DNA from: Aureispira sp.
GTDB lineage: Bacteria; Bacteroidota; Bacteroidia; Chitinophagales; Saprospiraceae
NCBI GenBank assembly: GCA_024222455.1
Contig: JAAEPD010000517.1
Location: forward strand, 1-34,853
Reading direction: 5' to 3'
DNA: 34,853 nucleotides
Shown: positions 1-8,280 of the stretch, one piece after another
Numbering within the stretch: position 1 is the first letter of the stretch
Layout: every line of letters begins with the position of its first letter
Program-made: the position numbers and the translations under genes
Notes under the pieces: model-generated
Database searches by the model: none
Seen by the model: only the letters and a program-made list of their open reading frames with translations
Told to the model about the DNA's origin: nothing

Positions 1-208
1 TAAATAAGATAATTATGATACTTTTTTTTAAGTTAACGCAACACTAATGCAATTTGAACTATAAAAAAAACTTTTTAAACTATAAAAAGTACAATTCAAA
101 TTCACTTTAACACCATTTCACATAATTATTAATCAAGGCTTTAACTAGCTATTAAAATGGCATTTGAGTACAATCATCAACTACTGTATAACCTATAAGG
201 TAAGTAAG

Positions 209-1852
209 CTATAATAAATATCTAATACTAAATGAGCCTCCAATATTGAAGATATTGGTTCTATTGAAGGCAGCAGGAATGTGCTGAGTTCCTTTAAATA
301 TGTTGTTCAATCCAAGTTCGGCTTGAATACCCATACCTACTAAAACTCTCCCAAACTGTAGGTCTTGACCAACACCTACCCTAAGACCAAAATCCCATCG
401 ACTATGAGCAGCTTCAGCAAATTCAAGAAAGCTATCTTGGCGTTGGTATTTATCCATTTTATGAGTAAGAATAGAGAAGTAACCACCTGTTTTTAAGTAA
501 GTTGTGCTTGGCATTTTCCCTTTAGTCTTATATATATAGTAGTTATGATTAATAGCTGCTTTAGTGTAGTTAAGCTGAACTTTCCGAATATAGTGGCGCC
601 CTTCTATATAGACTCCATAAGATTGTTTAGCTTCTGCATTTACAAACCATTCTAGGCTAGCAGTATGTCTCTTGTTAATTCTATAATTAAGCATTACCCC
701 ATAACTATTAGAAGGAGCCAAATTTGTAGTAGATAAGCTGTTCCTGTCTAAGCTCTCTCTTGTTTCTGGATTTAGAAAAACGGTAGACTGTAGGTTATAA
801 ACTAGCCCCAATTCCCATTTTTTATTCACACGAACATCCCGTTTTTTTGATGGAGAGATTAACTCTACTTCTGGGCTAAGAACAACCATCTCTGTTGGCG
901 ATACAGAATCCGCTACAATTGTTGCAACAGGCTTATAGATATCAACACTAATATCAGATTCAGATGCTACCTTAGTAAGATTAGTGCTACTATTTATAGT
1001 TAGCTCTTTTTCTACATTCTCCATTTTATTATCCACCTCATGATTAAGGTTAGCCATTTTAGCATTAGCTCCTAAATTCGGTATTACTAATTTATTATCT
1101 TCTACTGAAGCTGAGCTTGGAAGTGTTATATTCTGCTTTTGATTTTCTTTTTTAGCTTTAGAGTTATTTAGGTTAGCTGTAGCCTTAGTAGGATTAGTCG
1201 TTTTGACACTATTCTCTTTTACACGTTCTATTACGTCCGTAGAATTAGTTATAGTCTCTGTTTCTTTTCTAAAACTTTCTTTTTCTTTAGCTAAAAGAGG
1301 AGAATTAACTGGGTTTAATGTTCCCTTATTATTTAGAGTAGATTTAAGTTTATAATCCTTATTTGTGTTTATTAAATGCTCTGCAAACTCTAATCCACTA
1401 CTAGTAGTCAAATCTGTATGCAAGCAGCTCTTCGCAAACAATAAGATAATAGCAGCTACTGTACTAAACCTAAGCATCCTCCCAGCCCAATTGGTTATAA
1501 TTGGTTGTTTATCCAATTGCAAACTAATTCGTTTCCATACCGATTGGATAGTTAGTTGTTTATTAATCCCTTCCCATATTTGTTTTGGAGCTTTTGCTCC
1601 TTGCTCTTGAAAACTTTTCTTTATTTTTTCATCTAAATTAACATCACTTTGGTCTAACTGATCTGAAAGCTTCGACCATAATCCTTGAGGAGTTTTTGGT
1701 GTTTGTTGCTGAAAACTATCTTTGATCTTTTTATCCAAACCATGGTTTACCTGACCCTCATCTAACTGATGAGACAGCTTAGTCCATAAGTCCTTGGGGG
1801 CCTTAGGTTTTTCTTTTTCGAAACTATCTTTTATTTTTTTATTTAGATCCAT
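209..1852 (-). CDS. membrane-spanning putative anti-sigma / outer-membrane beta-barrel-like protein with N-terminal tandem repeats
   Basis: A 547-residue protein. The N-terminus has three tandem copies of a charged helical unit starting L(N/D)(K/E)KIK(D/K)SF at residues 3, 39 and 73, each ending in an (L/I)W...QL motif (22-30, 58-66, 92-100), plus a partial fourth (SVWKRISLQLD, 104-114). One membrane helix follows at about 127-144, then a long low-complexity S/T/N/K linker, and a C-terminal region of about 200 residues rich in alternating aromatic/polar strands that resembles a Bacteroidota outer-membrane beta-barrel (PorT/OmpA-barrel style). It overlaps the upstream ECF sigma gene by 14 bases, so the two are translationally coupled. 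In this phylum a protein encoded just after an ECF sigma with an 'AP..W..I...L' segment before one membrane helix is typically its membrane-bound partner. That role is inferred. The repeated N-terminal unit is unusual. Confidence 0.75.
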   Translation of the reverse strand: MDLNKKIKDSFEKEKPKAPKDLWTKLSHQLDEGQVNHGLDKKIKDSFQQQTPKTPQGLWSKLSDQLDQSDVNLDEKIKKSFQEQGAKAPKQIWEGINKQLTIQSVWKRISLQLDKQPIITNWAGRMLRFSTVAAIILLFAKSCLHTDLTTSSGLEFAEHLINTNKDYKLKSTLNNKGTLNPVNSPLLAKEKESFRKETETITNSTDVIERVKENSVKTTNPTKATANLNNSKAKKENQKQNITLPSSASVEDNKLVIPNLGANAKMANLNHEVDNKMENVEKELTINSSTNLTKVASESDISVDIYKPVATIVADSVSPTEMVVLSPEVELISPSKKRDVRVNKKWELGLVYNLQSTVFLNPETRESLDRNSLSTTNLAPSNSYGVMLNYRINKRHTASLEWFVNAEAKQSYGVYIEGRHYIRKVQLNYTKAAINHNYYIYKTKGKMPSTTYLKTGGYFSILTHKMDKYQRQDSFLEFAEAAHSRWDFGLRVGVGQDLQFGRVLVGMGIQAELGLNNIFKGTQHIPAAFNRTNIFNIGGSFSIRYLL

Positions 1853-2399
1853 CCAAGTTGATCATAAGTTTCTTCAATAGATTTCTAGCGCGATGCAATT
1901 GAGATTTAGATGTACTTTCTGTTATATCTAACTGTTGAGCAATTTCTTTGTGGCTAAAACCTTCGATTGCATAGAGTTTTAGGATAAGAGATGCTCTTGT
2001 AGGTAGCTGATTAACAAGCTTTATTATATCTTTAGCACTGATTATAGATAAAATATCATCAACCTCTATGTCTAAAGTATGCTGATAACTTTCAAAATTT
2101 TCTTTAGATCTCTTTTTCGATCGACAACTATCTAGAGCTGTATTAACTACAATCCTCCTAATCCAACTTTTCAAAGCCCCTTTGAAGTGAAACTTATGTA
2201 AATTTCGAAATACTTTGATGAAGCTGTCTTGCAAAATATCACAGGCAGCATCTTCGTCAACAGCATAGGTTAGACAAACACTATACATATCATCTGCATA
2301 TCGATGATATAACAACTCTTGGTATTGCCTTTTTTCGGCAATACAATGCTGTATTAGTTCCTCCTCAGATATATTTTTATTTATATTTTTATTCCGCAC
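1839..2399 (-). CDS. RNA polymerase ECF-type sigma-70 factor
   Basis: A 186-residue sigma factor. Region 2 (about residues 24-95) contains the pattern YHRYADDMYSVCLTYA, then DAACDILQDSFIKVFRNLHKF and SWIRRIVVNTALD, which is characteristic of ECF core-binding and -10 recognition helices. Region 4 (about 125-180) has LP.RASLILKLYAIEGFSHKEIA and a helix-turn-helix ending SQLHRAR. The start is a GTG at 2399-2397 that shares one base with the TAG stop of the upstream lipoprotein gene (TAGTG), and no ATG lies near it. The 3' end overlaps the membrane protein by 14 bases. The three genes therefore form one operon transcribed leftward. It probably directs transcription in response to a signal passed through the downstream membrane protein, which is inference from family arrangement. 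Confidence 0.92.
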   Translation of the reverse strand: MRNKNINKNISEEELIQHCIAEKRQYQELLYHRYADDMYSVCLTYAVDEDAACDILQDSFIKVFRNLHKFHFKGALKSWIRRIVVNTALDSCRSKKRSKENFESYQHTLDIEVDDILSIISAKDIIKLVNQLPTRASLILKLYAIEGFSHKEIAQQLDITESTSKSQLHRARNLLKKLMINLDGSK

Positions 2400-3106
2400 T
2401 ATTTCTGTTTATTCACATTCAACACAGCTTCCATTTCCTCATCTATACGATCAATTATTTTATAATAAATAGTTGAATTATTAGTCATATTAATCAGTAT
2501 AGTTTGGTTGCTTCCCACTATTGTCTTATCTGCTACATCTAGCATAGAATTAGACACCGTCTGAAACCAATAAGTAGGATCTAAAGTTATCTGAGCTTGG
2601 CTCAAACTATTATGGCTTAAGACAACTTTTGGACTCTTCCCGATATTGTCCACAGCATTAATTTCAAAATGTTCTTTACTAGCAATTTCTAATTGAATAG
2701 GCACTGTAGTGTTCCCACTTTTATATGAACCATTAAGAACAATATTATTACTCCCTACTTCTTCATGGGTACTAAAACGAATTTTTAAATAATCATAGGT
2801 CCCTTGAGGAATATCAAACCCTAAATCTTCTATATACGAATTTGCATCAAAAGAAACCTTAGTTCCATTTGGATATGGTCGATCAAAATTCACATTTTCC
2901 CCTTGAGTTCTAGTCCCTTCTATAGCAAAAGAACTGAGCACAATATGCCCTCCTGAAAAGGTTAGTTTATTGTTATTGGGACTTTCCTTTTTGATATCCA
3001 TACTAAACTGGACATCTGATGGTAGCTTCCATTCATCTTTTTCTTTACAAGAAGAAATAGAAAAAACAATGTATGCTAAAAATAATGTAGTGTAGATGTG
3101 CTTCAT
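2399..3106 (-). CDS. lipoprotein of unknown function (DUF4382-like appearance), first gene of a sigma-factor operon
   Basis: Start chosen at 3106 because it gives a clean lipoprotein signal peptide (MKHIYTTLFL..., lipobox around SISSC with Cys20). An upstream in-frame ATG at 3166 would add 20 residues before this signal and is less likely. The mature protein of about 215 residues is beta-rich, with phrases such as 'GGHIVLSSFAIEG' and 'IPQGTYDYLKIRFS' that recall the DUF4382 group of Bacteroidota surface lipoproteins; the match is by impression only. The residues after Cys are KEKDE, so the +2 to +6 stretch is charged and acidic, compatible with a surface-export signal. It ends with TAG overlapping the GTG start of the sigma gene, so it is cotranscribed with the sigma factor, which is an uncommon order. 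Confidence 0.7.
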   Translation of the reverse strand: MKHIYTTLFLAYIVFSISSCKEKDEWKLPSDVQFSMDIKKESPNNNKLTFSGGHIVLSSFAIEGTRTQGENVNFDRPYPNGTKVSFDANSYIEDLGFDIPQGTYDYLKIRFSTHEEVGSNNIVLNGSYKSGNTTVPIQLEIASKEHFEINAVDNIGKSPKVVLSHNSLSQAQITLDPTYWFQTVSNSMLDVADKTIVGSNQTILINMTNNSTIYYKIIDRIDEEMEAVLNVNKQK

Positions 3107-3297
3107 AAAAATAAGACGATATATAATCCATTTTAGTTGTAACAACAATGTCATAATAACTACCAAGATTTATAAATATACAAAATTCTAGACAGTTATA
3201 TTCTATTTACCTGTACTAAAGTACAGGCCCTCCACTACCCTAACCGTCTCAGTCCTAAACTAGTCCTCTGCCTGATGTCTAGATTATAGTCTTGACC

Positions 3298-3305
3298 TAC
3301 CTTTG
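3298..3305 (+). promoter_or_regulatory. candidate -7 element TACCTTTG for the SDR gene
   Basis: TACCTTTG fits the Bacteroidota TAnnTTTG -7 consensus and lies 49 bases before the SDR start. No convincing -33 TTG is placed 19-21 bases upstream, so this is tentative. Confidence 0.35.
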
Positions 3306-3354
3306 TAATTGTACAAACGACACATAATTATCTTAATTATAAAATCATACAATT

Positions 3355-4068
3355 ATGAAAAACTTAAATAAAAAGACTGCTTTAATAACAGGTGCATCAA
3401 GAGGTTTAGGATTAGCATTAGCTCATGCCTTAGCTGATAGAGGTTGGAATTTGATTATCAACGGTCGTAATGCTCAAAAACTACTATTGGCCTATAAAGA
3501 ACTTTCTACAAAAACCAATGTGGAAGCAATATCAGGGGATGTTATCGACGAAATACACCTACTACAATTCCCTGAGCGGATAGCTCCATTTGGACAGTTA
3601 GATTTAATTATTAATAATGCTAGTACTCTAGGTGCTTCTCCACAACCTAAGTTGCTCGACTATCCTATTGAGGCTATTCATACTATCTTTCACACCAATG
3701 TTATTGCTCCACTTTCTTTGCTTCAAAAGGTTAAACCTTTTTTAAGCGCAGAGGCTACTATTATTAATATAAGTAGCGATGCAGCAGTAGAAGCCTATGC
3801 AGGTTGGGGTGGTTATGGAAGTAGCAAAGCTGCATTAGACCATCTTACAGCTATTCTAACTCAAGAAAATCCACAGTGGAACATTTATGCAGTTGATCCA
3901 GGTGATATGCAAACTCAAATGCATCAAGAAGCATTTCCTAGTGAAAACATTAGTGATCGACCTCTCCCCGAAAGTACTGTTCCTGGCTTTTTGCACCTTA
4001 TCGAGCAAAAACTCCCAAGTGGTCGTTATAGCAGCCCAAAACTAGTGGAGCAAATTACGCTAGTCTAA
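3355..4068 (+). CDS. short-chain dehydrogenase/reductase (SDR family)
   Basis: A 237-residue classical SDR, cytosolic NAD(P)-dependent oxidoreductase. Visible motifs: the dinucleotide-binding glycine motif TGASRGLG at residues 12-19, NNAS at 87-90, a serine pair at 140-141, and the catalytic YxxxK (Tyr154, Lys158 in YGSSK), followed by the PGD segment. Arg36-type residues after beta2 (NGRNAQ) suggest NADP(H) preference, which is inference. Length is normal. The next gene, 41 bases downstream in the same direction, encodes a divergent QueA-like protein, and a single terminator follows that gene, so the two are probably one operon and may act in one pathway. The substrate cannot be deduced. Confidence 0.9.
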   Translation: MKNLNKKTALITGASRGLGLALAHALADRGWNLIINGRNAQKLLLAYKELSTKTNVEAISGDVIDEIHLLQFPERIAPFGQLDLIINNASTLGASPQPKLLDYPIEAIHTIFHTNVIAPLSLLQKVKPFLSAEATIINISSDAAVEAYAGWGGYGSSKAALDHLTAILTQENPQWNIYAVDPGDMQTQMHQEAFPSENISDRPLPESTVPGFLHLIEQKLPSGRYSSPKLVEQITLV

Positions 4069-4109
4069 TCTCCATTTTTTAGTCAAATCACCTTTAAAAT
4101 TTAAGTCTT

Positions 4110-5186
4110 ATGAATACAACAAGTATATATCCAACGCCCAAAATACTAGAATTTGATCTTCCTAAACACTTGCAATGCAGCAAACCTACTGAAGAACGAG
4201 GTATAGCACGAGATGAAGTAAAACTAATGATATCCCAAACTTCCAATAATCATATAGATCATGATATTTTTAGAAATATTGGTGATTATCTACAAGAAGG
4301 TGATGTCTTAGTGGTTAATACTAGTGGAACACTCAAAGCAGCCTTAGAAACAGAGTATACTGATGGTACGGTATTGCGAGTGCATTTATCTACTCGCAAA
4401 GCCTATCAACACTGGATTATAGAGTTAAGAGAGGTTGTAGAGAATGGAACTCATCGATTTACCAAGGCTCGAAAAGGAGATCAACTCCCTTTAGCAACAG
4501 GCTTTTTGCAACTCCTAGAACCCTATTATGACGATACAACTAATGACCATCTTCAACTTTGGGTAGCTAAGTTCAATATTCCGATAGCTGTAGAAGATTA
4601 TTTAGACCAGTATGGCAAGCCTATACGTTATAATTACATCAAAGACCTTTATCCTCAATCCTATTATCAAACTGTTTTTGCTAATGAAATGGGCAGTGCA
4701 GAAATGCCCTCAGCAGGTAGGGCTTTTACACCAGAATTAGTAACCCAATTAGTTTCTAAAGGGATACAGATTATTCCTATTCTTCTGCATACAGGAGTAG
4801 CTAGCCTAGAAGCTAATGAACGCCCTTATTCTGAATATTACAAAATAAGTCAACACAGTGCGGCTCAACTCAACTTGGCCAAACAACAAAATAAGCGCAT
4901 TGTAGCAGTAGGAACGACAGTAGTACGTACCTTAGAAACAAAATTTGATATAAGTAGCAATCAATTTAGGTATGGAGAAGGTTGGACTGATATTTTTATC
5001 ACTCCTCAGCGGGGGATTCATAGTATTAATGGTTTATTGACAGGTATGCATGAGCCTAAAGCATCGCACTTATATATGCTAGAAGCCTTAGCTAATCGAG
5101 AGCATCTGGCCTTGTGCTATCAAGAAGCTATTGAGCAGGAATATCTATGGCATGAGTTTGGAGATTTGCATTTGATTCTAGCTTAA
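4110..5186 (+). CDS. divergent QueA-like protein (S-adenosylmethionine:tRNA ribosyltransferase-isomerase fold)
   Basis: A 358-residue protein with the overall layout of QueA, which transfers and rearranges the ribosyl moiety of AdoMet onto 7-aminomethyl-7-deazaguanine tRNA in queuosine synthesis. Recognisable segments are GDVLVVNTSGTL (QueA: GDLLVxNDTRV), YYQTVFANEMGSAEMPSAG (QueA: YQTVY...GAVAAPTAG), LLHTGVASLEA (QueA: HVGAGTFxPV), VAVGTTVVRTLE and LLTGMHEPKASHLYMLEAL. The signature motifs differ consistently from true QueA: NTSGTL replaces NDTR, and MPSAGRAF replaces APTAGLHF. It therefore belongs to a separate QueA-like branch, which I recall from actinobacteria next to SDR genes. Its substrate may not be tRNA. 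It follows an SDR gene by 41 bases and is closed by a strong terminator. No other queuosine genes are visible. Confidence 0.8.
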   Translation: MNTTSIYPTPKILEFDLPKHLQCSKPTEERGIARDEVKLMISQTSNNHIDHDIFRNIGDYLQEGDVLVVNTSGTLKAALETEYTDGTVLRVHLSTRKAYQHWIIELREVVENGTHRFTKARKGDQLPLATGFLQLLEPYYDDTTNDHLQLWVAKFNIPIAVEDYLDQYGKPIRYNYIKDLYPQSYYQTVFANEMGSAEMPSAGRAFTPELVTQLVSKGIQIIPILLHTGVASLEANERPYSEYYKISQHSAAQLNLAKQQNKRIVAVGTTVVRTLETKFDISSNQFRYGEGWTDIFITPQRGIHSINGLLTGMHEPKASHLYMLEALANREHLALCYQEAIEQEYLWHEFGDLHLILA

Positions 5187-5196
5187 ACCTTATAGA

Positions 5197-5227
5197 AGCT
5201 CTGATATACATTATCAGAGCTTTTTTG
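5197..5227 (+). terminator. rho-independent terminator after the QueA-like gene
   Basis: Perfect 10-bp stem AGCTCTGATA/TATCAGAGCT (5197-5206 with 5212-5221), 5-base loop, followed by a T run. It lies 10 bases after the stop codon. Confidence 0.88.
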
Positions 5228-5255
5228 TTAAACTATGCTCTTACTCAAAACATGG

Positions 5256-5768
5256 CTAAATCAAGCCTGTATATATTTTAAAGTTTTCTTGATCAAAACA
5301 TACAAACACAACTTTATCCAATATTGTTTCACCATGTTTCGCTATAAAATCCTTAACAACTTGCAAAGCAATTTCTGCTGCTTTCGTTTTAGGAAATCGG
5401 TAAATCCCTGTGCTTATATTGGGAAAAGCAATAGATTTCAGGCCATTCTCTTTAGCTAGGCTTAGACTATTCCAATAAGCATTATATAGCAATTCTTCTT
5501 CATTGCTTTTTCCATTATTCCAAGTAGGACCTACAGTATGAATAACATATTGAGCTGGCAGATTTCCAGCCGTTGTAATAACAGCTTCTCCAACTGAACA
5601 CCCACCTTGCCTTGCTCTTATTTTTCGACATTCTTCCAATATTTGTGATCCACCTGCTCTATGAATTACTCCATCTACACCTCCCCCTCCCAACAAAGAG
5701 GTATTGGCTGCATTCACGATTGCATCTACTTCTACTTTTGTAATATCTCCTTGTATCAATTCTAACAT
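5256..5768 (-). CDS. macrodomain protein, O-acetyl-ADP-ribose deacetylase-like (YmdB family)
   Basis: A 170-residue single macrodomain. The N-terminus has the hallmark GDIT, then [23 protein letters not shown] (residues 18-40), which contains the Asn22 and Asp32 equivalents of the catalytic pair in YmdB/MacroD enzymes. The second ligand loop is [12 protein letters not shown]. Members hydrolyse O-acetyl-ADP-ribose or remove ADP-ribose from protein and nucleic acid ends in the cytosol. It stands alone, convergent with the QueA-like operon and divergent from mscL. No ADP-ribosyltransferase or sirtuin is nearby, so the physiological substrate is open. Confidence 0.93.
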   Translation of the reverse strand: MLELIQGDITKVEVDAIVNAANTSLLGGGGVDGVIHRAGGSQILEECRKIRARQGGCSVGEAVITTAGNLPAQYVIHTVGPTWNNGKSNEEELLYNAYWNSLSLAKENGLKSIAFPNISTGIYRFPKTKAAEIALQVVKDFIAKHGETILDKVVFVCFDQENFKIYTGLI

Positions 5769-5905
5769 AAATGTTTTTTTTCTTATAAATGTGACCTTAT
5801 AAATTTAATACCGTATTAGGCTTGTAATATATAAAAAATGGAGAACTCCTAAAAATTTCAAACACCTCTCCTAAATTGAATAACACTAACTAAAAAAATT
5901 AGAGA

Positions 5906-6331
5906 ATGAACGAGTTTAAGAAATTTATTAGCAAAGGAAATGTAATGGAAATGGCTGTGGGTATGATTATGGCTACTTATTTTGGTGCTATAGTCAAATC
6001 TTTAGTGAATGATGTAATCATGCCTCCTGTAGGTATGCTATTGGGTGGCGTTGACTTTGCTGACCTAAAAATAGTTATCCAACAAGCTGTAGCTGAAACT
6101 GCAGAAGGTGCTGGTGACGGTACTGCAGAAGTAGCTCTTGGCTATGGTGCATTTTTGAATACCATCATTACATTCTTAATTGTGGCCTTTGCTATCTTCA
6201 TGGTAGTAAAAGCTTATAACAACATGAAAGATCGTTTAGAGAAGAAGGAAGAAGCTGCTCCAGCTGCACCTCCTGCTCCTAGCAAAGAAGAAGTACTTTT
6301 AGGTGAAATTCGTGACCTACTAAAGAAGTAA
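5906..6331 (+). CDS. mscL: large-conductance mechanosensitive channel MscL
   Basis: A 141-residue inner-membrane channel that opens under high membrane tension to release solutes on hypo-osmotic shock. It starts with the amphipathic N-terminal helix ([20 protein letters not shown]), then TM1 including the gating segment around residues 17-42, an Asn-Asp-Val-Ile-Met-Pro-Pro stretch typical of the family, a periplasmic loop rich in Ala/Glu/Gly, TM2 at about 84-103, and a charged C-terminal bundle with an Ala-Pro linker ending in [13 protein letters not shown]. Length fits the family. A terminator follows, and mscS lies 92 bases downstream. Confidence 0.97.
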   Translation: MNEFKKFISKGNVMEMAVGMIMATYFGAIVKSLVNDVIMPPVGMLLGGVDFADLKIVIQQAVAETAEGAGDGTAEVALGYGAFLNTIITFLIVAFAIFMVVKAYNNMKDRLEKKEEAAPAAPPAPSKEEVLLGEIRDLLKK

Positions 6332-6356
6332 GATAACAATCTATTTATATATTTGC

Positions 6357-6395
6357 AGTGTATTGTGGGCCTAGGGTTCACAATACACTCTTTTT
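6357..6395 (+). terminator. rho-independent terminator after mscL
   Basis: Perfect 11-bp stem AGTGTATTGTG (6357-6367) with CACAATACACT (6379-6389), followed by CTTTTTATTT. Its position argues that mscS has its own start downstream rather than the ATG at 6358, which lies inside this stem. Confidence 0.85.
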
Positions 6396-6423
6396 ATTTA
6401 ATCAAAAAAACTGTTTACATACT

Positions 6424-7260
6424 ATGTTCAATTCATTATTGTTATTTGATTTTGCTGAATTCTGGAAGACAATTGGTCCCAGTGTTGTAGAAGCGGGCAA
6501 ATCATTAGGCCTTGCTTTAGTTGTTTTATTTATTGGCTTATCTATAGCAGGCCGCATAACAAAAGGCTTTGGCAAGGTAATGGAGAGCCGTGATATGGAT
6601 GCTTCTTTACGTCCATTCTTGAAATCATTGGTTGGTACGATCCTTAAAGTATTGGTTCTTCTAGCTGCTGCTTCAACTCTAGGAATGGAGGTTACTTCTT
6701 TTGTAGCTATTTTAAGTGCTGCTGCATTTGCAGTAGGTATGGCCTTACAAGGTAGTTTAGCTAATTTTGCTGGAGGTGTTTTGATCTTGGTTTTCAAGCC
6801 ATTCAAAGTAGGTGATTTGGTTTCTGCTCAAGGTTTTACAGGCAATGTTAAAGAGATTCAAGTATTCAATACCCTTTTGGTTACTTTAGATAATCAGATT
6901 ATCATTTTACCTAATGGTGCAGTATCTAACGGAGCTATCCAAAACTTGACAATGGCGGGTACTCGTGGAGTAGATCTTACTTTTGGTATTAGTTATAATG
7001 CAGATATAGACAAAGCTCGTACTATTATACAACAAGTAGCTAATGCTTGTCCTCAAATAACAGAGCCAGAAAAAACAACCATTTTTGTAGGTGAGTTAGC
7101 AGACTCTGCTGTTAATTTTGCAGTACGTCCTTGGACTAAACCTGAGCACTGGTGGGATGTTTATTTCTATATGCATGAGCATGTGAAAAAAGAATTTGAC
7201 AAAGCTGGTGTAGAAATGCCATTCCCTCAAATGGATGTGCATGTTCACAAAAATGCTTAG
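6424..7260 (+). CDS. mscS: small-conductance mechanosensitive channel, MscS family
   Basis: A 278-residue protein when started at the ATG at 6424. An upstream in-frame ATG at 6358 falls within the mscL terminator hairpin and would add a non-conserved tail, so it was not used. Three N-terminal membrane helices are seen, the third being the Gly/Ala-patterned pore helix (FAVGMALQGSLANFAGGVLI), followed by the signature FKPFKVGDLV and the beta domain with FNTLLVTLDNQIIILPNG. The C-terminal alpha/beta region ends with a short MPFPQMDVHV segment. It acts in the inner membrane as a lower-threshold osmotic valve. With mscL just upstream, both safety valves are encoded side by side. Confidence 0.95.
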   Translation: MFNSLLLFDFAEFWKTIGPSVVEAGKSLGLALVVLFIGLSIAGRITKGFGKVMESRDMDASLRPFLKSLVGTILKVLVLLAAASTLGMEVTSFVAILSAAAFAVGMALQGSLANFAGGVLILVFKPFKVGDLVSAQGFTGNVKEIQVFNTLLVTLDNQIIILPNGAVSNGAIQNLTMAGTRGVDLTFGISYNADIDKARTIIQQVANACPQITEPEKTTIFVGELADSAVNFAVRPWTKPEHWWDVYFYMHEHVKKEFDKAGVEMPFPQMDVHVHKNA

Positions 7261-7273
7261 TTAGTTTCTAATA

Positions 7274-7362
7274 ATAGTCCGCTATTTTTTGCTTTTTCTG
7301 CTAAAACTCAAAAAAGCATTACTTTATAAGTGCTTATCATTTATAAAAATTCAGTGGACTAT
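7274..7362. repeat. branched palindromic repeat element, copy A
   Basis: The ends pair as ATAGTCCGCT (7274-7283) with AGTGGACTAT (7353-7362), with one G-T pair. Inside are two hairpins: TTTTTTG.../...CAAAAAA at about 7285-7315 and TTTATAA (7323-7329) with TTATAAA (7341-7347). The left half (to 'CATTACTT') and the right end (AAAATTCA...GACTATAGTA) match copy C at 23313-23450, and the left half matches copy B at 10712-10766. It lies between convergent mscS and the repressor gene. Confidence 0.75.
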
Positions 7363-7372
7363 AGTAGAATTT

Positions 7373-7415
7373 AAAGAGAAAGGCACCCTTTTAGTAAAAG
7401 GATGCCTTTCTCTTT
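7373..7415. terminator. strong bidirectional terminator between mscS and the repressor gene
   Basis: Left arm AAAGAGAAAGGCA + CCTTTT pairs with AAAAGG + TGCCTTTCTCTTT, about 19 bp with one C/A mismatch and a 4-base loop. The ends are A-rich on the left and T-rich on the right, suiting both converging genes. Confidence 0.88.
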
Positions 7416-7457
7416 AAGCTTATTTAGTACTATTGAGCTGTTGTCTTCTTGCAAAAC

Positions 7458-8171
7458 TTAGGCAATGCCATAAGTGCTCAAGCGACATTTCACTCTCAAG
7501 ATCTGAGCAACTTCTTCGAGCTCTACAGTATAAGGAGGATAAATCGCTCCATTATCAGAGATCAAACGAAGGCTTCTAAGCTCATTTTGTTCTTTTATTT
7601 GCTGTACACGTTTGGCCACAACAGTGTCTGTTACAATTACATAAACACCATTATCTTTGAGTGGATCTCCTCTTTCTAGAGGTTCACAAACGACAATATC
7701 ACCATTAGTAATATTAGGCAACATACTATCTCCACTAATTTCAAAAGCTATTAATTGTCCTTCTATATTAGGTACAGAAAACTTTTGAAATTGATCTAGA
7801 TAAGCAGGATTGTTGTTTTCAACAGCATAACCAGCCATTGCTTTTTGAGGAACTAAAGTGATGTTATTTCGGCCACCATAGATTTTTTCAGCAATAGACA
7901 AAGAAGGTAAATCACTAGTTTGCTCACCTGCAAACATTTCGTCGCTACGACCAAAAAGATAATTTGCATTAATCTTATAGGTTTCGACCAATTTGTTCAT
8001 TTGCTCCAAGGTAATGTTTCTTTTACCTTTCAAGATACTATTAATCACATGGTTATAAGTACCTAAATGAGAAGCTACATCTGATTTACTCTTGATTTGG
8101 CCATCTTCTTTCAAACGCTCGTACACCTCTTGGAAGCGTTGGTTTACTATATTTTCAGAAAAATTTGCCAT
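7458..8171 (-). CDS. CI/LexA-like self-cleaving repressor (XRE HTH + S24 peptidase)
   Basis: A 237-residue transcription factor. Residues 8-75 form an XRE-type helix-turn-helix (SKSDVASHLGTYNHVINSILKGKRNIT). The C-terminal half is an S24 peptidase domain with a cleavage-type Ala113-Gly114 in AMAGYA, nucleophile Ser149 in ISGDSMLPNITNGDIVV, and general base Lys187 in DTVVAKRVQ. All three elements needed for RecA-assisted self-cleavage are present, so it may be an SOS or stress repressor; the target genes are unknown. It is divergent from an unusual lipoprotein-signal/HTH gene, with 188 bases between the starts holding a palindrome at 8268-8280. The layout recalls a phage cI/cro switch, but no phage structural genes are near. 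Confidence 0.9.
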   Translation of the reverse strand: MANFSENIVNQRFQEVYERLKEDGQIKSKSDVASHLGTYNHVINSILKGKRNITLEQMNKLVETYKINANYLFGRSDEMFAGEQTSDLPSLSIAEKIYGGRNNITLVPQKAMAGYAVENNNPAYLDQFQKFSVPNIEGQLIAFEISGDSMLPNITNGDIVVCEPLERGDPLKDNGVYVIVTDTVVAKRVQQIKEQNELRSLRLISDNGAIYPPYTVELEEVAQILRVKCRLSTYGIA

Positions 8172-8205
8172 GTTAATAAAATGTTTTAATAGATTGATTT
8201 TTAGC

Positions 8206-8236
8206 TTGACTTCAAAAACTTTTTGTTTTAAATTTG
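8206..8236 (+). promoter_or_regulatory. Bacteroidota-type promoter for the lipoprotein-HTH gene
   Basis: TTG at 8206-8208, 20-base spacer, TAAATTTG at 8229-8236, matching the -33 TTG / -7 TAnnTTTG pattern with correct spacing. The predicted start of transcription near 8243 gives a leader of about 115 bases before the ATG at 8360. Confidence 0.6.
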
Positions 8237-8267
8237 CTAAAAATCTCTTAGTTTAATTTAATAATAC

Positions 8268-8280
8268 GCTGACGTTCAGC
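8268..8280. promoter_or_regulatory. candidate operator palindrome GCTGACGTTCAGC
   Basis: A dyad with 5-bp arms GCTGA/TCAGC around CGT, in the shared upstream region of the repressor and the lipoprotein-HTH gene. It is GC-rich against an AT-rich background and lies just after the predicted promoter. Its use as a repressor site is inference. Confidence 0.45.

Noticed and set aside
57-105. Short repeats AACTATAAAAA and flanking AATTTGAA/TTCAAATT after the first operon
   Set aside because: Simple AT-rich sequence; too weak to call a terminator or repeat element.
6358-6423. N-terminal extension of MscS from the ATG at 6358
   Set aside because: The segment lies in the mscL terminator hairpin and is not hydrophobic or family-like; the ATG at 6424 fits.
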